DNA of 64,000 nt from positions 298,287 through 362,286 of the forward strand of contig NW_001799626.1 in assembly GCF_000165425.1 (NCBI RefSeq), given 5' to 3'. This DNA is from Paramecium tetraurelia (taxonomy: Eukaryota > Ciliophora > Oligohymenophorea > Peniculida > Parameciidae). Position numbers and translations under genes: made by a program. The notes under the pieces are model-generated. The model had not been told where the DNA came from. It made no database searches and saw nothing but the letters and a program-made list of their open reading frames with translations. This document shows positions 22,768 to 35,642 of this stretch, piece after piece (position 1 is the first letter of the stretch; every line of letters starts with the position of its first letter).

Positions 22768-23854
22768 TCAAGATATGCTTTATGTTTTGACTTTATTAGT
22801 TGGTCTCCTTGGGGTCTTTTTGGAATCGCTGTTTGCTTAGGTTCTCATTCTTATATTTCTTTTAAATGGCATTAATAAGTTTGGTTTTTCATCATACTAT
22901 TTTGAATAAAATTATTAAACAAAAGATTTCATTGCATCATCATCAACTGAGTTTAATTATTAGGTTTATGCATTAGTAGGAGTAAATAAATATTATGTTG
23001 AATTGAATTCTTCAGCTAAATCCATCTTTTGATGATTCAACTTCAAAAGTGACAGCACTTCTGGTTTTTGTTTAATTTTTTCTAAATCTTGTCCTAAAGG
23101 AGCTTATTATTACAAAGCCATGATGAAATTTGCTTCCTTTTCTATATTACTTATTGTTCCCATCCTTCTGAAAGTTCTAGCAGTATTTACTTTATGAGTA
23201 TTTTCTGTTTTAAATTTAATGTCTTCTTTGACAATAGGATCGAAATTAATGTGCATCAAATCTTATTTGGATCCTTATCTACTTAAATAATCTACAAGAG
23301 CATAGAACTTCATATCACCAAATTCAAAGTATTTCTTAGGTTTTGATTAACTCTCCCGTAGTTCTTATGAAATTTATTTTACTCTTTGTAAATAACTTTT
23401 ACTAAAAACATCCAATTTTGGAGGTTTTAAGGAATCTGCATACTTTTTGACGGCTAGCATTTTTTATAGTAACATTGCGTTTTTCTTTTTCTCATATTCA
23501 TTGTATTATTTAAGGATAGCCATTTCGGCAGGTGTAAATTTTTCATTCAAATCTGTATAAAAATAAATATGTTACCTGCTGATTCTTTATAACCAACACC
23601 CAAATCATATTTCATCAGGAAACCATGCTGCCAACCTTTTTCTCCCAATAATTTGTCTGGCTATATTTTTAATATTTTATGTCCAGGTGGTCCAATAAAG
23701 GATTATGTTTAATCGATCTAATTTAATGTGACCCTACTTTGCAGAACTGTTTTCGACAATATTTTCGAGCAGAATTCTTATCACAGCCTTCCTCACGTAA
23801 TTTAAGGTACATCATGGCGTTGCTATTGTAGGATGTATGAATTCGAGTGCACAT
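22768..23854 (-). CDS. Uncharacterised conserved-looking protein, possibly mitochondrial
   Basis: ATG 23854 (MCTRIHTSYNSNAMMYLKLR) followed by a 20-nt intron (near 23730) and a 23-nt intron (near 23565) gives about 345 residues. The segments read KYCRKQFCKID, FIGPPGHKILKIQPDKLLGE, KGWQHGFLMKYDLGVGYKES, then a helical, Lys-rich body (FTPAEMAILKQYNEYEKKKN) and a basic tail ending KVKTQSIS. I recognise no family. TGA 22768-22770. It converges with the MORN gene (148 bp) and is divergent from the LRR gene. Confidence 0.6.
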
Positions 23855-24284
23855 AAAAAATATATTAATGATTAATGAAATCATCGTAATGAAGAAAGAA
23901 TAATAATTACGATTAACTTTTTACAAAATTAGATTACAGTATTAAACTGATAAGAGAATTTGCAATATTTTTAGCTGTTTTCAACATAATTTATTTTTAT
24001 CTGTATTTTAAATATGATAATCTGTTAAGAAAAAGTATATATATTTTTATGTTACACAAAATTAAAGATGCAGACCAGATCTAATTATTTGTTATTCATA
24101 TCAAATTAATTAATAATTTCATAAAGAAACTAGTATTTTTGTTATTTTTAAAACCTTCTATCAACAAACCTGAATTATTAATTAAGTGATAAACTTGAGA
24201 CAGTATAATTTCATGCTATTACTTTATACATTATGCTAATACAAAGATTTAAAGATAATATTTATATTTATAATTAAAAATTAT
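23855..24284. other. A+T-rich intergenic region between divergent genes
   Basis: No protein-like frame on either strand. It must hold the promoters of both flanking genes; I see no specific motif. Confidence 0.6.
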
Positions 24285-25462
24285 ATGCCACCCAAAAAGG
24301 AAGAGAGAAAACCGCTGGAACCCATGTTTCCAGAAATCCCCCTATTTTATGAATATATCGATTATTCAAATGAGTAAATGGAATAACTGAATGAATATTT
24401 GAATTACTTCAAACCTGAACTCACTGCCATGATGAAAAATAATATTTTTGACAATATGGAAATACTATGTCAAACAATAGGAATATCTCGACATCCATCC
24501 TTTATATTGCCAACTCAAATGATAGACCTAAACGACTTTGACGAGAATACAAAATTTAGAAACCCTGAAGAGCTAGATGGAGATCAAGTGCCTTAAATGA
24601 TTCAAATAAATTCTGTAATTTTGATTATATATGGTGACATAGATAAAAATAGATCTATTTACATTAAGATTACTGGATTATTGCGCAGGTGTTAGCGGAT
24701 TGACAACAATCAAAATGTCAAATAATGGTTTAACAGCTAGGTAATACTAACAGATGGCAGCAATTATAAATAATCCTGAAAACAAAGTTAAAAAGTTGTT
24801 TATTGATTGGCAGCAAGTTAACGAAAACTTCTTATAATAAGTGCAACAGATCGAATTTTTAACATTAAGATCTTGTTAACTAAGTATAAACTTAACCTCA
24901 ATAATGATTAGCAAATTAGCAAATTCAAACATTAACTTTGAATGTCCAAAATTTAAAATGCTTAGATTTATACGATAATAAGTTATCAAAGGAAGCCTTG
25001 AATTTGATAGGAAAAATGTTGGGCTAGAATAGTTTAATGGAATATCTTGGTTTAGCTAAGAATGGAATACAATCCTTTGATGACTTATAAGGAATTACTT
25101 AAAGTATAGGGAGATTTCAAATGAGTCAAGAGGAGTATGATGAGTATAAGACAAAAGAAAAAGAAAGAGATGCTATAATTGAAAGAAATAAGAAAGTAAA
25201 GAAAAAAGGAACTGAAGAACCTGTGCCTTACTTAGAACCAATTCAGTAAATAGACAATAATTGGTATGTGATCAAGAACTCAAGATTGTGGTTGATAAAT
25301 CTATCAATGAATTAGATTGACGATTCATCTAGAGATGCCATAGAGAAATTCTTGCTGTAAACTGGAGAAAACTTTTAATTGGTATTGATGGGCAATAGAT
25401 TCGAAGATTAGAAGGCATTGTAGAAAACAAAAAAGAAGTTTGGAAAGAAATTAGTATTATGA
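24285..25462 (+). CDS. Leucine-rich-repeat protein
   Basis: ATG 24285 begins MPPKKEERKPLEPMFPEIPL. Spliced exons give ribonuclease-inhibitor-type LRRs: GLTTIKMSNNGLTARQYQQM, FLTLRSCQLS, NLKCLDLYDNKLSKEALNLI, MEYLGLAKNGIQSF and LWLINLSMNQIDDSSRDAI. A charged helix rich in Lys/Glu (EEYDEYKTKEKERDAI) interrupts the repeats. Several short introns lie between 24600 and 24920. TGA 25460-25462. LRR proteins with an inserted charged segment are frequent in ciliary and dynein-regulatory complexes, but the orthologue is not clear. Confidence 0.7.
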
Positions 25463-25481
25463 TTTTATTTATTTTAACTCA

Positions 25482-26793
25482 ATGAAATCAACCAAAGCCA
25501 GACAAGTTACAAATTCATCTCTAATTGAAACTACACTGAACAATTAGAGTATTTCTTCTCGCAAGGTTGTTAAATTGCCATACTTATACACAAAGCATAA
25601 TCAAGTTCTCTCTACATCAAGGAAACTCCTATTAGAAGAGAATTCTGTGACTATTCAGTTAAATACTTAGAAAAGAGAGTTGCTAAAACTCATTTATGAT
25701 AGATAGTTAGATGAAGCTATAGATAGTAAGTCATTCTTACAATAGTGTAGCGACAAGAAAATTAGTTTAGTAATGTATAGCCTATGATCTGAATATATTT
25801 GGTAAATCGCTTCATATACTGGCAGATATGTATATATCCAACAGAGAATTTGCGAATGGCTTGTATATTTACAACGTACTTAGAGTTTTGGCTGACGTTT
25901 AAAACAATTAAACTCTAAAGATTGATGCACTAATTCAAATGGGAGATTTGTGTAAACTATAATAATAGTATCAACTCAGTAAGATATTTCTGAAGAAGGC
26001 TCTCTAATATGTTTGGTATTAGAATGACACGGAAAATGAAGCAACAATATATGATTATTTTGGGGTTCTTTATTATGTGTAAGGAGAATTAAGATTGGCC
26101 AAAGAATATCATGACAGGGCCATGAATTTTATTAAAGAATCTAATGATAGTGCTGCACGTAAACATGGAATCGAATATGTAAAGAGTTACATTAAAAGAA
26201 TTAATTACTAATCTTAAGTCATGAATAATATGGTATTGTCTAAACTAGGATTGATCTAAGGAAATGAAACAGAAATTAAATTAACTACACTTCTAGATTT
26301 CAATATTTTGACAGAATAAATTTTATAGGATTACGAATTTCAAGTGGAAATGTCAACACCTAATAGGCCACAAAGATGTATCACTAAGAATGGAGTACTA
26401 CAAAATGATGTTGATATGTTTGAAAATGTGAAAGAATTGCATGAACGATAAAAGAAAAGAAAATTCTTTGAAAAAAAAATACCAGTAATGCATTTAACTA
26501 GATCTGTATTTAAATAAACTATTGAAGAGTAACTTGAATAGCGAATGAAAACAAATAAATAAAAAAATGTATATGTATAATCTTTTCATTAGTCTGTTGA
26601 TGAATTTAAGAAGTAGTTGCAAAAATTTCATACTTATAAAAACTTTCCTGAAAAATTAGAAAAGGTCAACATAAATCATCTCTCTCCAAATAGAAATCTT
26701 ATAGGTTTCAAATATAGTTTTAAACCTATGAGACATTAATTGCTAGATTTATTTGGTGAGATTGAGTAATATATGTATTTACATTCATCTTGA
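25482..26793 (+). CDS. TPR-repeat protein
   Basis: ATG 25482 (MKSTKARQVTNSSLIETTLN). A 19-nt intron near 25749 joins LQQ to FQQCIAYDLNIFGKSLHI. The middle is TPR-like: ADMYISNREFANGLYIYNVL, DALIQMGDLCKLQQQYQLSK, IFLKKALQYVWYQND and IYDYFGVLYYVQGELRLAK, followed by EYHDRAMNF. The C-terminal third is basic and polar (PQRCITKNGVLQND, NHLSPNRNLIGFKYSF). About 430 residues; TGA 26791-26793. TPR arrays mediate protein binding; the F-x-x-A / H-D-R-A pattern recalls ciliary TTC proteins, but that is only an impression. It starts 20 bp after the LRR stop on the same strand. Confidence 0.72.
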
Positions 26794-27017
26794 TTTTTAT
26801 ACATTATCATTAATTACTTCATAAATAATTTTATTCATATTTTGAATTAATAGCAATAATTTGAAATAGTTTAATCAAATTTTATAATTGATCATTCCCT
26901 CTATTCTTTAGAATATATTTAATTGATTTGAATTATCACCTATTCTTTTTGATTTTTATTCAGATGTAATCTAGAAAATGAATGAGTGTCTATTATATTA
27001 AATATTTAATTTTGGAT

Positions 27018-27734
27018 ATGAGAAGATTAATTGTCAACCAAACAAGAAGCAAGACAGTTGCAGCTCGTCCAAGTGCTAATCTGGATAGGATCAATAAATG
27101 GTTGTAAACTCTTACTGCTAAAGCCAATACATTAGAGAGCAGATTTTACACATCATAATTAAGTTCCTTGTTTAATTTCTATTCAAAACCTACCACAGGT
27201 GCCGCTCAAGTATTAGCTTAATTCAATGATAGGAAATTGATTGGAATTACTGGAAAGAATAAATCACAACAGAAGGATTAGTTGATAAGGTGTAAAAGGG
27301 TCATGAGACTCTCCTTAATAAAGAATTTGATGTTGAACGTATTTGTCATCAAGTTGTTTCCAGTTAAAGCAAAGAATTAGAAGACTTAGAAAATGAGCTT
27401 ACTTTCCACAGCGCTGTTTGGAGCAATTACTATTTGGATTAACATTTGGCTTTACTCGATTTAGAGTAATATGGAGACAGAAATAGTTACGTCAGTACTC
27501 TAATTAAATTTATGCATAGTTCATGAGGATTACGATTTCTATCCTGGATTAGAAGCAGATTTAGAAGAATTAACAGAAACTCATAATTGGATTCCAGGAT
27601 CAAAGGATGACATCAACTTGAAGGGTTACATGGTATCCCAATTCTAATGGGGAAAGAAGATCATCTCATTCTATAGACATCCTTGTGATGACTTTAAAGC
27701 AGCAAGAGGTACCAAAAATATCTTGGGTAGATGA
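27018..27734 (+). CDS. Mitochondrial ATP synthase subunit d-like protein
   Basis: The N-terminus MRRLIVNQTRSKTVAARP is a typical basic mitochondrial presequence. A 23-nt intron joins GAAQ to EIDWNYWKEQITTEGLVDKV, which matches the hallmark of ATP synthase subunit d (IDW...GLVDxFQK). A 34-nt intron further on joins YGDRN to IHEDYDFYPGLEADLEEL. The product is about 215 residues, a little longer than animal subunit d (about 160 aa), as is usual for ciliate forms. Subunit d belongs to the peripheral stalk of the F1Fo enzyme in the inner membrane. TGA 27732-27734. Confidence 0.78.
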
Positions 27735-28329
27735 GATTTATACATGCAAAATATTTTAAAAACAATATTAATCAAAACAATAATATGCTTTATACAATAT
27801 TTATCTAAATAAAATGCTACATATTTTGATTAAGAATTATTTTGCACAAGTACTTTAATCAAATTAGCTATTTCCATTAAATCCTTATTTTATTTACTCA
27901 TTCTTTATATTTTTGAATCTGAACTAACTAAATTAAATTAATTCACTTCTTATTTGTGTCATCACTGATTAATTTGATTTTTAGAAGAATTTAAATAGGA
28001 ATAATTTTTTTATTAGCTCATATTTCACTTAAATATTCAAGATAAGTATTAAAACCGTATTTTTTATTTTAATCGTTTCTTATATAATAATTTATCTGTA
28101 TATTATATGTAAATATATTTTCAATAGAATGATAATTATATTTTATACAATGATCATTTAAATTCAAATTGGTTCTTCAAATCATAAATCATAATAAATC
28201 AATAAGAAGAAATTGTTTTCAACTATGATATATAAAGACGAAAATTCTATGATTCTGATCAAAAATGTTGTAAATCATTTAAGGTTCTATGGAATGCTGC
28301 AAAATTTTATAATAATTGAATTAATTATG
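27735..28329. other. A+T-rich intergenic region
   Basis: Between the convergent ATP-synthase and E2F genes. I see no gene; a plus-strand open frame from about 28213 overlaps the E2F 3' end antisense and is not believable. Confidence 0.55.
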
Positions 28330-29064
28330 TCATTTCTATTTCCTATCATATTCGATTGGATAATTTTCATCTTAACAAATGAAGACTTGAATTTCATTAT
28401 TTTAACCCTGCACTTTCGAGCTATTTAAGTAGACTTAATAAGGATATTCAGGATTATTTTCCAATACGGTTTCTACTAATGTGCCTTTAGGAGCAGTAAT
28501 AATAAATAAAGTTTCACCTTTATGATCAATTTACTAACTTTTGGAGAGCTCCTTAAAGTCCTCTTAGGTTAGAAATGTGTATTTAGCGATTTCAGGTTCG
28601 GTCTGAAACTTGTCTTATAGATTTTTTTATAAGTGCTCAATCCAAAAATCGTATGTTTTTTCTTCATTTTACAGTTATTCCAATTCTTATTTAATCTATT
28701 AGAGCTCTGTTTCCAGTTATGGATTATCAGTGGCACCTACCCATTTAATTTTGTTTTTTGAGATTTTTTCAATGTAACCTATTCCTTCTAATACATTTGT
28801 TATATCGTATATTCTTCTCTTCTGAACTCCTAAATCGTTGACAGCCATATTCAAATCAATTGTAAGATCATTTGAATTTTGGATAAGTTCAACAAATTTT
28901 TTAGTTAAGACAGATAAAGAATTATCATGTCTTGTTTTTAACTTTCCACTACTCTTTAATTCTTCATCATTAGATTCATTGAAGGAATCCTCATCATTAG
29001 AGTACTCTTGTTGTCTAATTTTGTTTTCCGATTCCAATTTGATTTATTTTCGCTTCGAATTCAT
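28330..29064 (-). CDS. E2F-family transcription factor
   Basis: ATG 29064 ([20 protein letters not shown]) to TGA 28330-28332, about 244 residues, no intron needed. The DNA-binding winged helix is clear: [18 protein letters not shown], then [38 protein letters not shown] and [21 protein letters not shown] is the E2F signature. A heptad-like region follows (QLETELQQIKQELEQL), then a marked-box-like domain ([16 protein letters not shown]), as needed to pair with DP. There is no obvious retinoblastoma-binding tail; the protein ends soon after. It would control S-phase genes in the nucleus. Confidence 0.92.
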
Positions 29065-29647
29065 GCAATTATTAATTAATTTTTCACGATTTAAGAACCT
29101 CCAATATATATCTTCTTTTAAAATCAAACAAATAACTAAGTGAAAATAGTTGAGTAATCCATCAAATAAATCTGGAGGATTAAGACTAAATTGCTTACAC
29201 TTATAATATTATGAATTTATATATCTATAATTTTAATAATATTTTACAAATTAAATAAAACCCAAGTCATAATATACCTTTTCAAATTAAATATAGAGTA
29301 TTAATTAGGGAAATAAAGAGATATTCCTCTTATTTTCAATGGCAAATTACATTTAAGGCTTTTTTATTATTGAAATGCTAATAATATGTCTCTACTAAAC
29401 TAGTAAATAAATCATATATTAATATAACTTGAATAAGGGAGATTTAAGTTTACCCATTTTCTTTAATTGTAGTTTTTATTATATGATTTATTATCATACT
29501 TCATCATCTAATCATTTTCTTTAATTTTGTTTTTACAATTAATTAACTGCAAACATCATTAAATAACTTAAAAATTATATTATGATCTCGATAGATATAG
29601 AGGTAATAAAATGAGAAACCAATAATAGCATTTTTTCAAGATCAACC
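29065..29647. other. A+T-rich intergenic region between divergent E2F and RING genes
   Basis: No supported coding segment on either strand. Confidence 0.55.
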
Positions 29648-31614
29648 ATGAGAATTAATTGGTTGTTAATGATATTATGTGTAATATAGATTAATAAATT
29701 TATAGTATATTTAAATAAATAGTAAAAATTATTTTAAAAAATAATTGACGAATTTACATTTAAAATTATTTAAATTTGATCATCAAAATTATAGAAAAAG
29801 TGAAATGAATATGTTGTTTAGTTATACTGAATGAATTTTAAGAGGAACTTTAAGTAGATGGTTACCAGTTTTTCAATTAGATAGAAGAGATGACTTGAAT
29901 TTCAGATTTTATAATTCAATTAATCAAGTGTATTATATATTTAATAAATAATATCATGATCCATCTATTGAGCATGATCTTGATAATGAACCGAGGTAAA
30001 TGTCAAGTGACCCTGAACATGAGTGAGAATTAAAATTGGACAGCGAGTTTCGAAACTTCAAGAAATATTACTTTTTAAGTTACATCTCTTCCTAATAAGT
30101 ATTGTTACGTTACCATAGAGCTATAAGATAGGGATCCTAATTTTTAATTAGTTGCAGACTATTAATTTAAACCTAATCCTGGGTTATTATCAACATATAA
30201 ACAAGGGGAAAAAATTGATAGAATAAGGTAAAAATTCTATTCTATTTAGTTAATTGGAAAATAGGAGAACTAGATTTCTAAAGTTGAAAAGAAACAGAGG
30301 AATTATCTATATTTCCTGTCTCACTAATAAACAGAATAATTCATTTAAAATAAAAATCACTGCCAAAGATTAAGAGCAATGTGACAACGAATGTAGTTTA
30401 AATGGGTTTTGCTAGGTAATACTATTGTAATAAAAGAGTGAAGGATGTGTTTGTTTGAATTCGTTTATTGGGAATGATTGCCATCAATTATCTGAGAAGA
30501 TAGTTTCAAGATCAATAAAAGATGTGGAATTTTTTAATACTGAAACAATAAAGTACTTCTCAATCGATCTCTATGATTCATTAGGAAAAGATTTGAGGCT
30601 GGAATTTGAAGTAATTATAGTTATTTTGAAATCTAGTCTGAATGTGAGGATTGGCTGGCTATTATAATTTATAAAACTAAAGCTCTTATTAATCCGAAGG
30701 ATAGTAACAATAGCAAATATAGTTAAATATTCAATATCACGGGAGGACATGGAACAATTTTAACATAAATTCCCATTAATTTGCCAGAATCATAAAGATT
30801 TCTATTGTTTGCTGTTTTCAAATCGAAGTCTTATTAAGATACGAATCATTTATAAATTGGATTTAATTACCACTCTTATTCCCCTGATGAAGACGGTTAA
30901 GATAGTGCTTTTTTAGCCTCCATTATTATCCCATGTATTCTTGGGCCAATATTGCTGTTTATCTTGATAAAAATGGGTTTGAAACGGTATAGTAATCCAG
31001 GGAATTTAATTTTTCCATTCCAAAATCATAATTTTGACAGACCTGATAATACTCAGGAACATAGATATGAGATGCCTACTGAATATTTTCGTGAGAACCG
31101 CAATTCTTAACCAAGCAGAATTTAATAGAATCATTAAAACGATAGAACTAATACTTCTTTGAATATAGAAGCTTAAATTAACAACCGCAATTCCCAGCAA
31201 AATAGAAATAACATTTCTTACAATCTTGATTCGAGACCTCCTAGAAATAACTACTCTTACAATCTGATTTTCGCTGGAAATTAACTTCTGTCACACAGAT
31301 ATTAATAAAGCATATATTAAAATAATAATTCTAATCGATATAGAAATCAAATTCTAACAGTGTCCTAAGAAAATTAGTTCCTAAATATTCCCTCACCTGC
31401 GCCAAGAAGACCTCCGTAAAGAATTAATTAAATTGATGAATGTAGCATTTGTTTGTCAGATCTTACAAATCATAATGTGGTGAAAACTACTTGCGGGTAT
31501 AAAAATTATTAACGTAGTCATAAATTCCATCGAGACTGCATTCAATAATGGTTTGCACAATAAAGAAATTGTCCTAATTGCAGAAGACCGACAAGTTTAC
31601 AACAAGATAATTGA
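29648..31614 (+). CDS. Secreted-pathway RING-H2 membrane protein with EGF-like lumenal domain
   Basis: ATG 29648 gives a signal peptide (MRINWLLMILCY) once a 25-nt intron is removed; further introns of 24, 28, about 22 and 21 nt follow. The lumenal part contains a Cys-rich EGF-like unit (CDNECSLNGFCQSEGCVC, then IGNDC). A single membrane helix follows: ASIIIPCILGPILLFILIK. The cytosolic part is Asn/Arg/Ser-rich and ends in a RING-H2: ECSICLSDLTNHNVVKTTC, HKFHRDCIQQWFAQQRNCP and NCRRPTS. The order signal peptide - ectodomain - TM - RING fits membrane E3 ligases such as the PA-TM-RING/GOLIATH type, though here the ectodomain is EGF-like. TGA 31612-31614. Confidence 0.8.
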
Positions 31615-32031
31615 TATATTATTGTTTAAAATGTATTATTTTTTGATATTTTTAACGTTTGAAAGAAATTCTTTAATTTTATTTTAATTTTGATATTTTA
31701 GATACTTGTGAACCTTTTAATTAGAGAGAATATGGTTCCACAACTTACTGTATATTAAACTATATAAAAGATGAAAATTAATAGGAGAAATTGATCGAAA
31801 TATATATATTAAATATTAAAAATTTTTTCTGTAATTTAAATGGGCCCAACTCTAAAAAATGTCGTTAATTAATTTTAACTCATATCATCATGAATAAATA
31901 ACTTTTTTTAGTATCAAGATGTTAAATAATTTTATTTTTAATAATATGTAAAGACTCGCATATACAATAAGATTTAGGTTATTATAAATGAAAACAAATT
32001 ATTTTTTGTTAAAAAAAGAAAAAATTAATAA
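31615..32031. other. A+T-rich intergenic region upstream of the K+ channel
   Basis: No protein-like frame on either strand. It lies between two plus-strand genes. Confidence 0.6.
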
Positions 32032-34866
32032 ATGAACTCTCTTTTGATGGAGATGGATCAATATTCAGCTCGTGTCGCCAATGAGGATTAGGCTCTTATG
32101 AGTAGGAGAGGTGATTAGGAATAAAGAAAGGCCGAATTTTTCCAACGCTGTTTATAGGACCGGAAAATTAACACAGATCTTTCTCAATCAGAAAAATATA
32201 TATTTGGCGATAAAGCCATTTATATGGGCAAAATGAAATTAGAATAGAGATTGTAAGATATTGATGAAGTATTGCTACCTTTTGATAATATTGATTTGGA
32301 TGAAAAGGAGCGCAACGAAAAAATGAAAGAATTATCGAAATCTTCTTAATCAGACAATTAAAGAATAGATATTAGTAAGAGAAACAAGAAGCTCCAAAAT
32401 TTTTGGTTAATATTAAGTCCAGACAGCTCTCTGAAATTGTTGTGGGACTTTTTTTGTATGATTTTAATTCTCTATGAAATCATTACAATACCAATAAGAA
32501 TAAGTTTTGACATTGAAGTAAGTGCTGAATTTGGTTATGTGATAACAGCAGCATTTCTATTTGATATCATCTTAACTTTTAACACAGCAGTCTATTTGAA
32601 TGGAAATATCAATTACACCTACAAGGCAATAGCATTCGACTATTTCAAATTGTGGTTTTGGATAGATGTTGTGGCATCATTTCCATATGACATGGTATTC
32701 AATGCGGCATTGATAGGAGAAGCTGGAGATGAAGTAAATGAGTCATCAGACAATTTAAAGAAGAGCACTCAAATTTTAAGAGTGTTGAAATTCTTTCGAT
32801 TTGTTAAAGTCATTCGTTTATTAAGATTGGCTAAATTGAAGGCTATAATGGATAAAATAGAGGATTATTTTTCTGATAGTTCTATAATTTAGACGATAGG
32901 AAGCTTTCTTAAGCTCTGTGCTTTTGTGTTATTTTGGTCTCATTGGCTAGGGTGTATTTTCCATTTCATTGGTCAAAGTGAGGATACATCGTACAATTGG
33001 CTCTCAATTTATGGATTGTATGATGAACCTTGGGAAATTAGATATGTGAATTCTGTCTATTGGGCTGTAACAACCATGATTACTGTAGGTTATGGCGATC
33101 TCTCTCCGTAGACACCGTTAGAAAGACTATTTGGAGTGTTCTTTCTTCTCATTGCCTGTGGTGTATTCTCATTCACTATGAACACCATAGGAAATACTAT
33201 GCAATAACTAAGTTAGAAGTAAGATTAATATCAGAAGAGGATATCTGAAATAAATATCTACATGGCGAAGGTCAAGATTCCAAAGCAATTATAAAATAAG
33301 GTTAGGAGGTATTTATAGTATATTTGGGATTCTCATCGGAGTACCAATTTAGAATCTATTTGTTCAAGTCTCTCTTTATCTCTAAAATATGAATTTACAA
33401 TTTAAGTAAATGGAACTATATTGGCTAGTTATAAATTGTTGTGTGAAACATTTTCAAGGAAATTAATGATTGAATTAACATAGATTCTGAAGGAGTAAAC
33501 GATATAGCCAGATGAATATGTGTTTCTAGAAGATGAACCTAAGAATGAGTAAATTCTCTATTTCATTTAAGAAGGTCAAATAAACATTGTGTTAATTAAG
33601 ACAAGACAAATTGTGGCTAGATTGAGTAATAAGTAAATCTTTGGTGAGATCAGTTTCTTTGGGAATATAGGTCGAACAGCATCTGCTAAAAGTAATGGAT
33701 TCACTGATGCCTTTGTGTTGAAAAGACAAGATTTTGTGGCCTTATTAGATAAATTCCCAGATGATCGAGAAAGATTTAATTTTATAAATGAAGAAGTCAA
33801 TAAACAATAATTGTAAGTATTGAATATTCATTGTTATGCTTGTGATTTACCAGGACATGTTATAAGAGATTGTCCCTCATTACATTTTGTGGTTGATTTA
33901 TATGTGTATTAAAAGACCAAAATCAGATGTATCAAGGCAATAATGAAAGATTTTGTAAGGAAAGATCGAATGAATTATAACGCTTTGAAAAACCGATAAG
34001 AATTAGAAAAAGTAGCTAAAAATCTGTAGATGAATATACCAACACATAAATTTTTGATTGAAGATTGCAATGTGGATGATCATTTATCATAGGCAGTGGA
34101 AGACTAATCAATAAAGAAGGGATTTAAATTAAAGTCCAAGTTTAAAGAAGATAGGAATAGGAGAAGAAATTGGGAATAGACATTCAAGAAATCTGCATAA
34201 TAGATGCAATAGATCTAGATTAAACAATCAGAGATATTTAGTATCACTAAAAATATGTCTTAAGTTTTATTATCCTCACATCCCAGTGGGGAAACTAGTT
34301 TAAGTCACATCCCTATTAATTAGTTCAAATCTCCAAATTAGAGTTCGGAAGATAGTGATAGTGGAACTATTCAATAAAAGATGGAAGACATTATGGCTGA
34401 TTATTAGATATTCAAATAAGAAGTGGATAAGTACAATGGGTGTCATCAATTGGAGATTAAGAAAAGTTTTGTGTTGTTGAATGAATTCGAAAGTGGCTGT
34501 GATTTCAATATATTTTATCCTCACAACAATCTCTCTGTTGTGTTGAAAGAATTTCACAGGTATCAATTAGGTAACTCTGTCAAACCTAAAATTGATACTG
34601 AATACGATACCAATGTATTTCAAGAATACATGGAATATTACGTTATTGACATTGAAGATGTGAAAAGATTTAAATTGGAAGTGAAACCATCTCAAATCAA
34701 ACAATTTCTACCTTTCACAGAACTTCTTCAATAGTCATATAATCGTTAAGTAATAATATTTAGTATTCTATTATAGAAAAAAAAGAATTATGGCTTGTTA
34801 AGACAACCAAAAAGATCTTTTAAATAAATTGCTAGAGCTATCATTTTGGCAAGAAAATTTAAGTGA
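32032..34866 (+). CDS. Six-TM K+ channel of the cyclic-nucleotide-gated/EAG type with a CCHC zinc knuckle
   Basis: ATG 32032 (MNSLLMEMDQYSARVANED). S1 begins LLWDFFCMILILYEII. S4 is Arg-rich (ILRVLKFFRFVKVIRLLRL). The pore helix and filter are SVYWAVTTMITVGYGDLSP: GYGD means K+ selectivity. S6 is LFGVFFLLIACGVFSFTMN. A C-linker (PKQLQNKVRRYLQYIWDS) and cyclic-nucleotide-binding domain follow (ILYFIQEGQINIVLIKTR, IFGEISFFGNIGRTASAKS). The FGEISFF/RTASAK block is the phosphate-binding cassette; RTA with Arg favours real cyclic-nucleotide binding. Directly after comes CYACDLPGHVIRDC, a CX2CX4HX4C zinc knuckle, then about 300 polar residues. A possible 27-nt in-frame intron is near 34750. It would act in the ciliary or plasma membrane. 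Confidence 0.9.
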
Positions 34867-34905
34867 TCAATTATATATATAAAATTATAATTATTATTAA
34901 CCGAT

Positions 34906-35586
34906 ATGAAACATATGAGAGATTCTGTTAATCCTGAAGTTCGAGAATTCATCAAATAATTCAACTCATCTCAATAAGAACTTAGAGTCAACAAATAAAC
35001 CAGTACTGACTAAAGCACATCCACAATAGTCTAAAGTGACATTAAGTCAGATCACGTAAAAGTCAAAGAAGTATTCTTCAAATTGCCACCCTAAGAAAGT
35101 ACAGAGAATAAATAACCATATCTTAAAATATCAAAGACTCCAGCCGCATCTTCCTTCACAAATTCTCTCTTAAGTATCGATCAAGATAGATACACTGAGG
35201 TTATTGTTCAGAAAGTCGTGGAAGAATTAGAAAGAAGGAACTATTGCAAGAAAAAGCCTTTATTGAGTATATAACAAAATACTATACAAATGAGTATCTC
35301 ACCAAAATAGGAATAAGAATATTTGGATGATGACTCCTTCATACGTTAGATGTACCAAACCTATTTATTCATTTAAGCTAACAAACTTTGTTGAGTCCCA
35401 ATCAAACACCTTAGAAGGTATAAATAAGAGCCTTTGAATGTTTTGACTCCCGATAAAAGAAGGTTCAAGTTTAGAAGGACTAAAAATTGCAAAAGTAAAG
35501 AGAAACCTAAGAACTCACTAAGTTAGTGGATGAATTCAAATCTTTCCTACTTAGAACAAGGGCTTCAGGCAGATTCTGATTCTTGA
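34906..35586 (+). CDS. Uncharacterised polar protein; 3' exon structure uncertain
   Basis: ATG 34906 (MKHMRDSVNPEVREFIKQFN) leads a Ser/Thr/Gln/Lys-rich frame through DRYTEVIVQKVVEELERRNY to an in-frame TGA near 35395. A 26-nt intron near 35350 shifts to another frame ending FLLRTRASGRF (TGA 35577-35579); the original frame downstream of the TGA also reads protein-like and ends YLEQGLQADSDS (TGA 35584-35586). I cannot tell which 3' exon is used. No domain recognised. It lies 39 bp after the K+-channel stop. Confidence 0.5.
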
Positions 35587-35642
35587 CTTTTAAATACCAT
35601 TTTTACTTATATTTTAAATCATAAATATATTATTTTATTAAT

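Noticed and set aside
28213-28428. Plus-strand hydrophobic frame
   Set aside because: It overlaps the E2F 3' end antisense and has no plausible upstream or downstream exon.
32032-34866. Separate short genes inside the K+ channel, including an overlapping plus frame at 33060-33248
   Set aside because: The channel is one continuous frame; the overlapping frame is just an alternative phase over the pore and S6.
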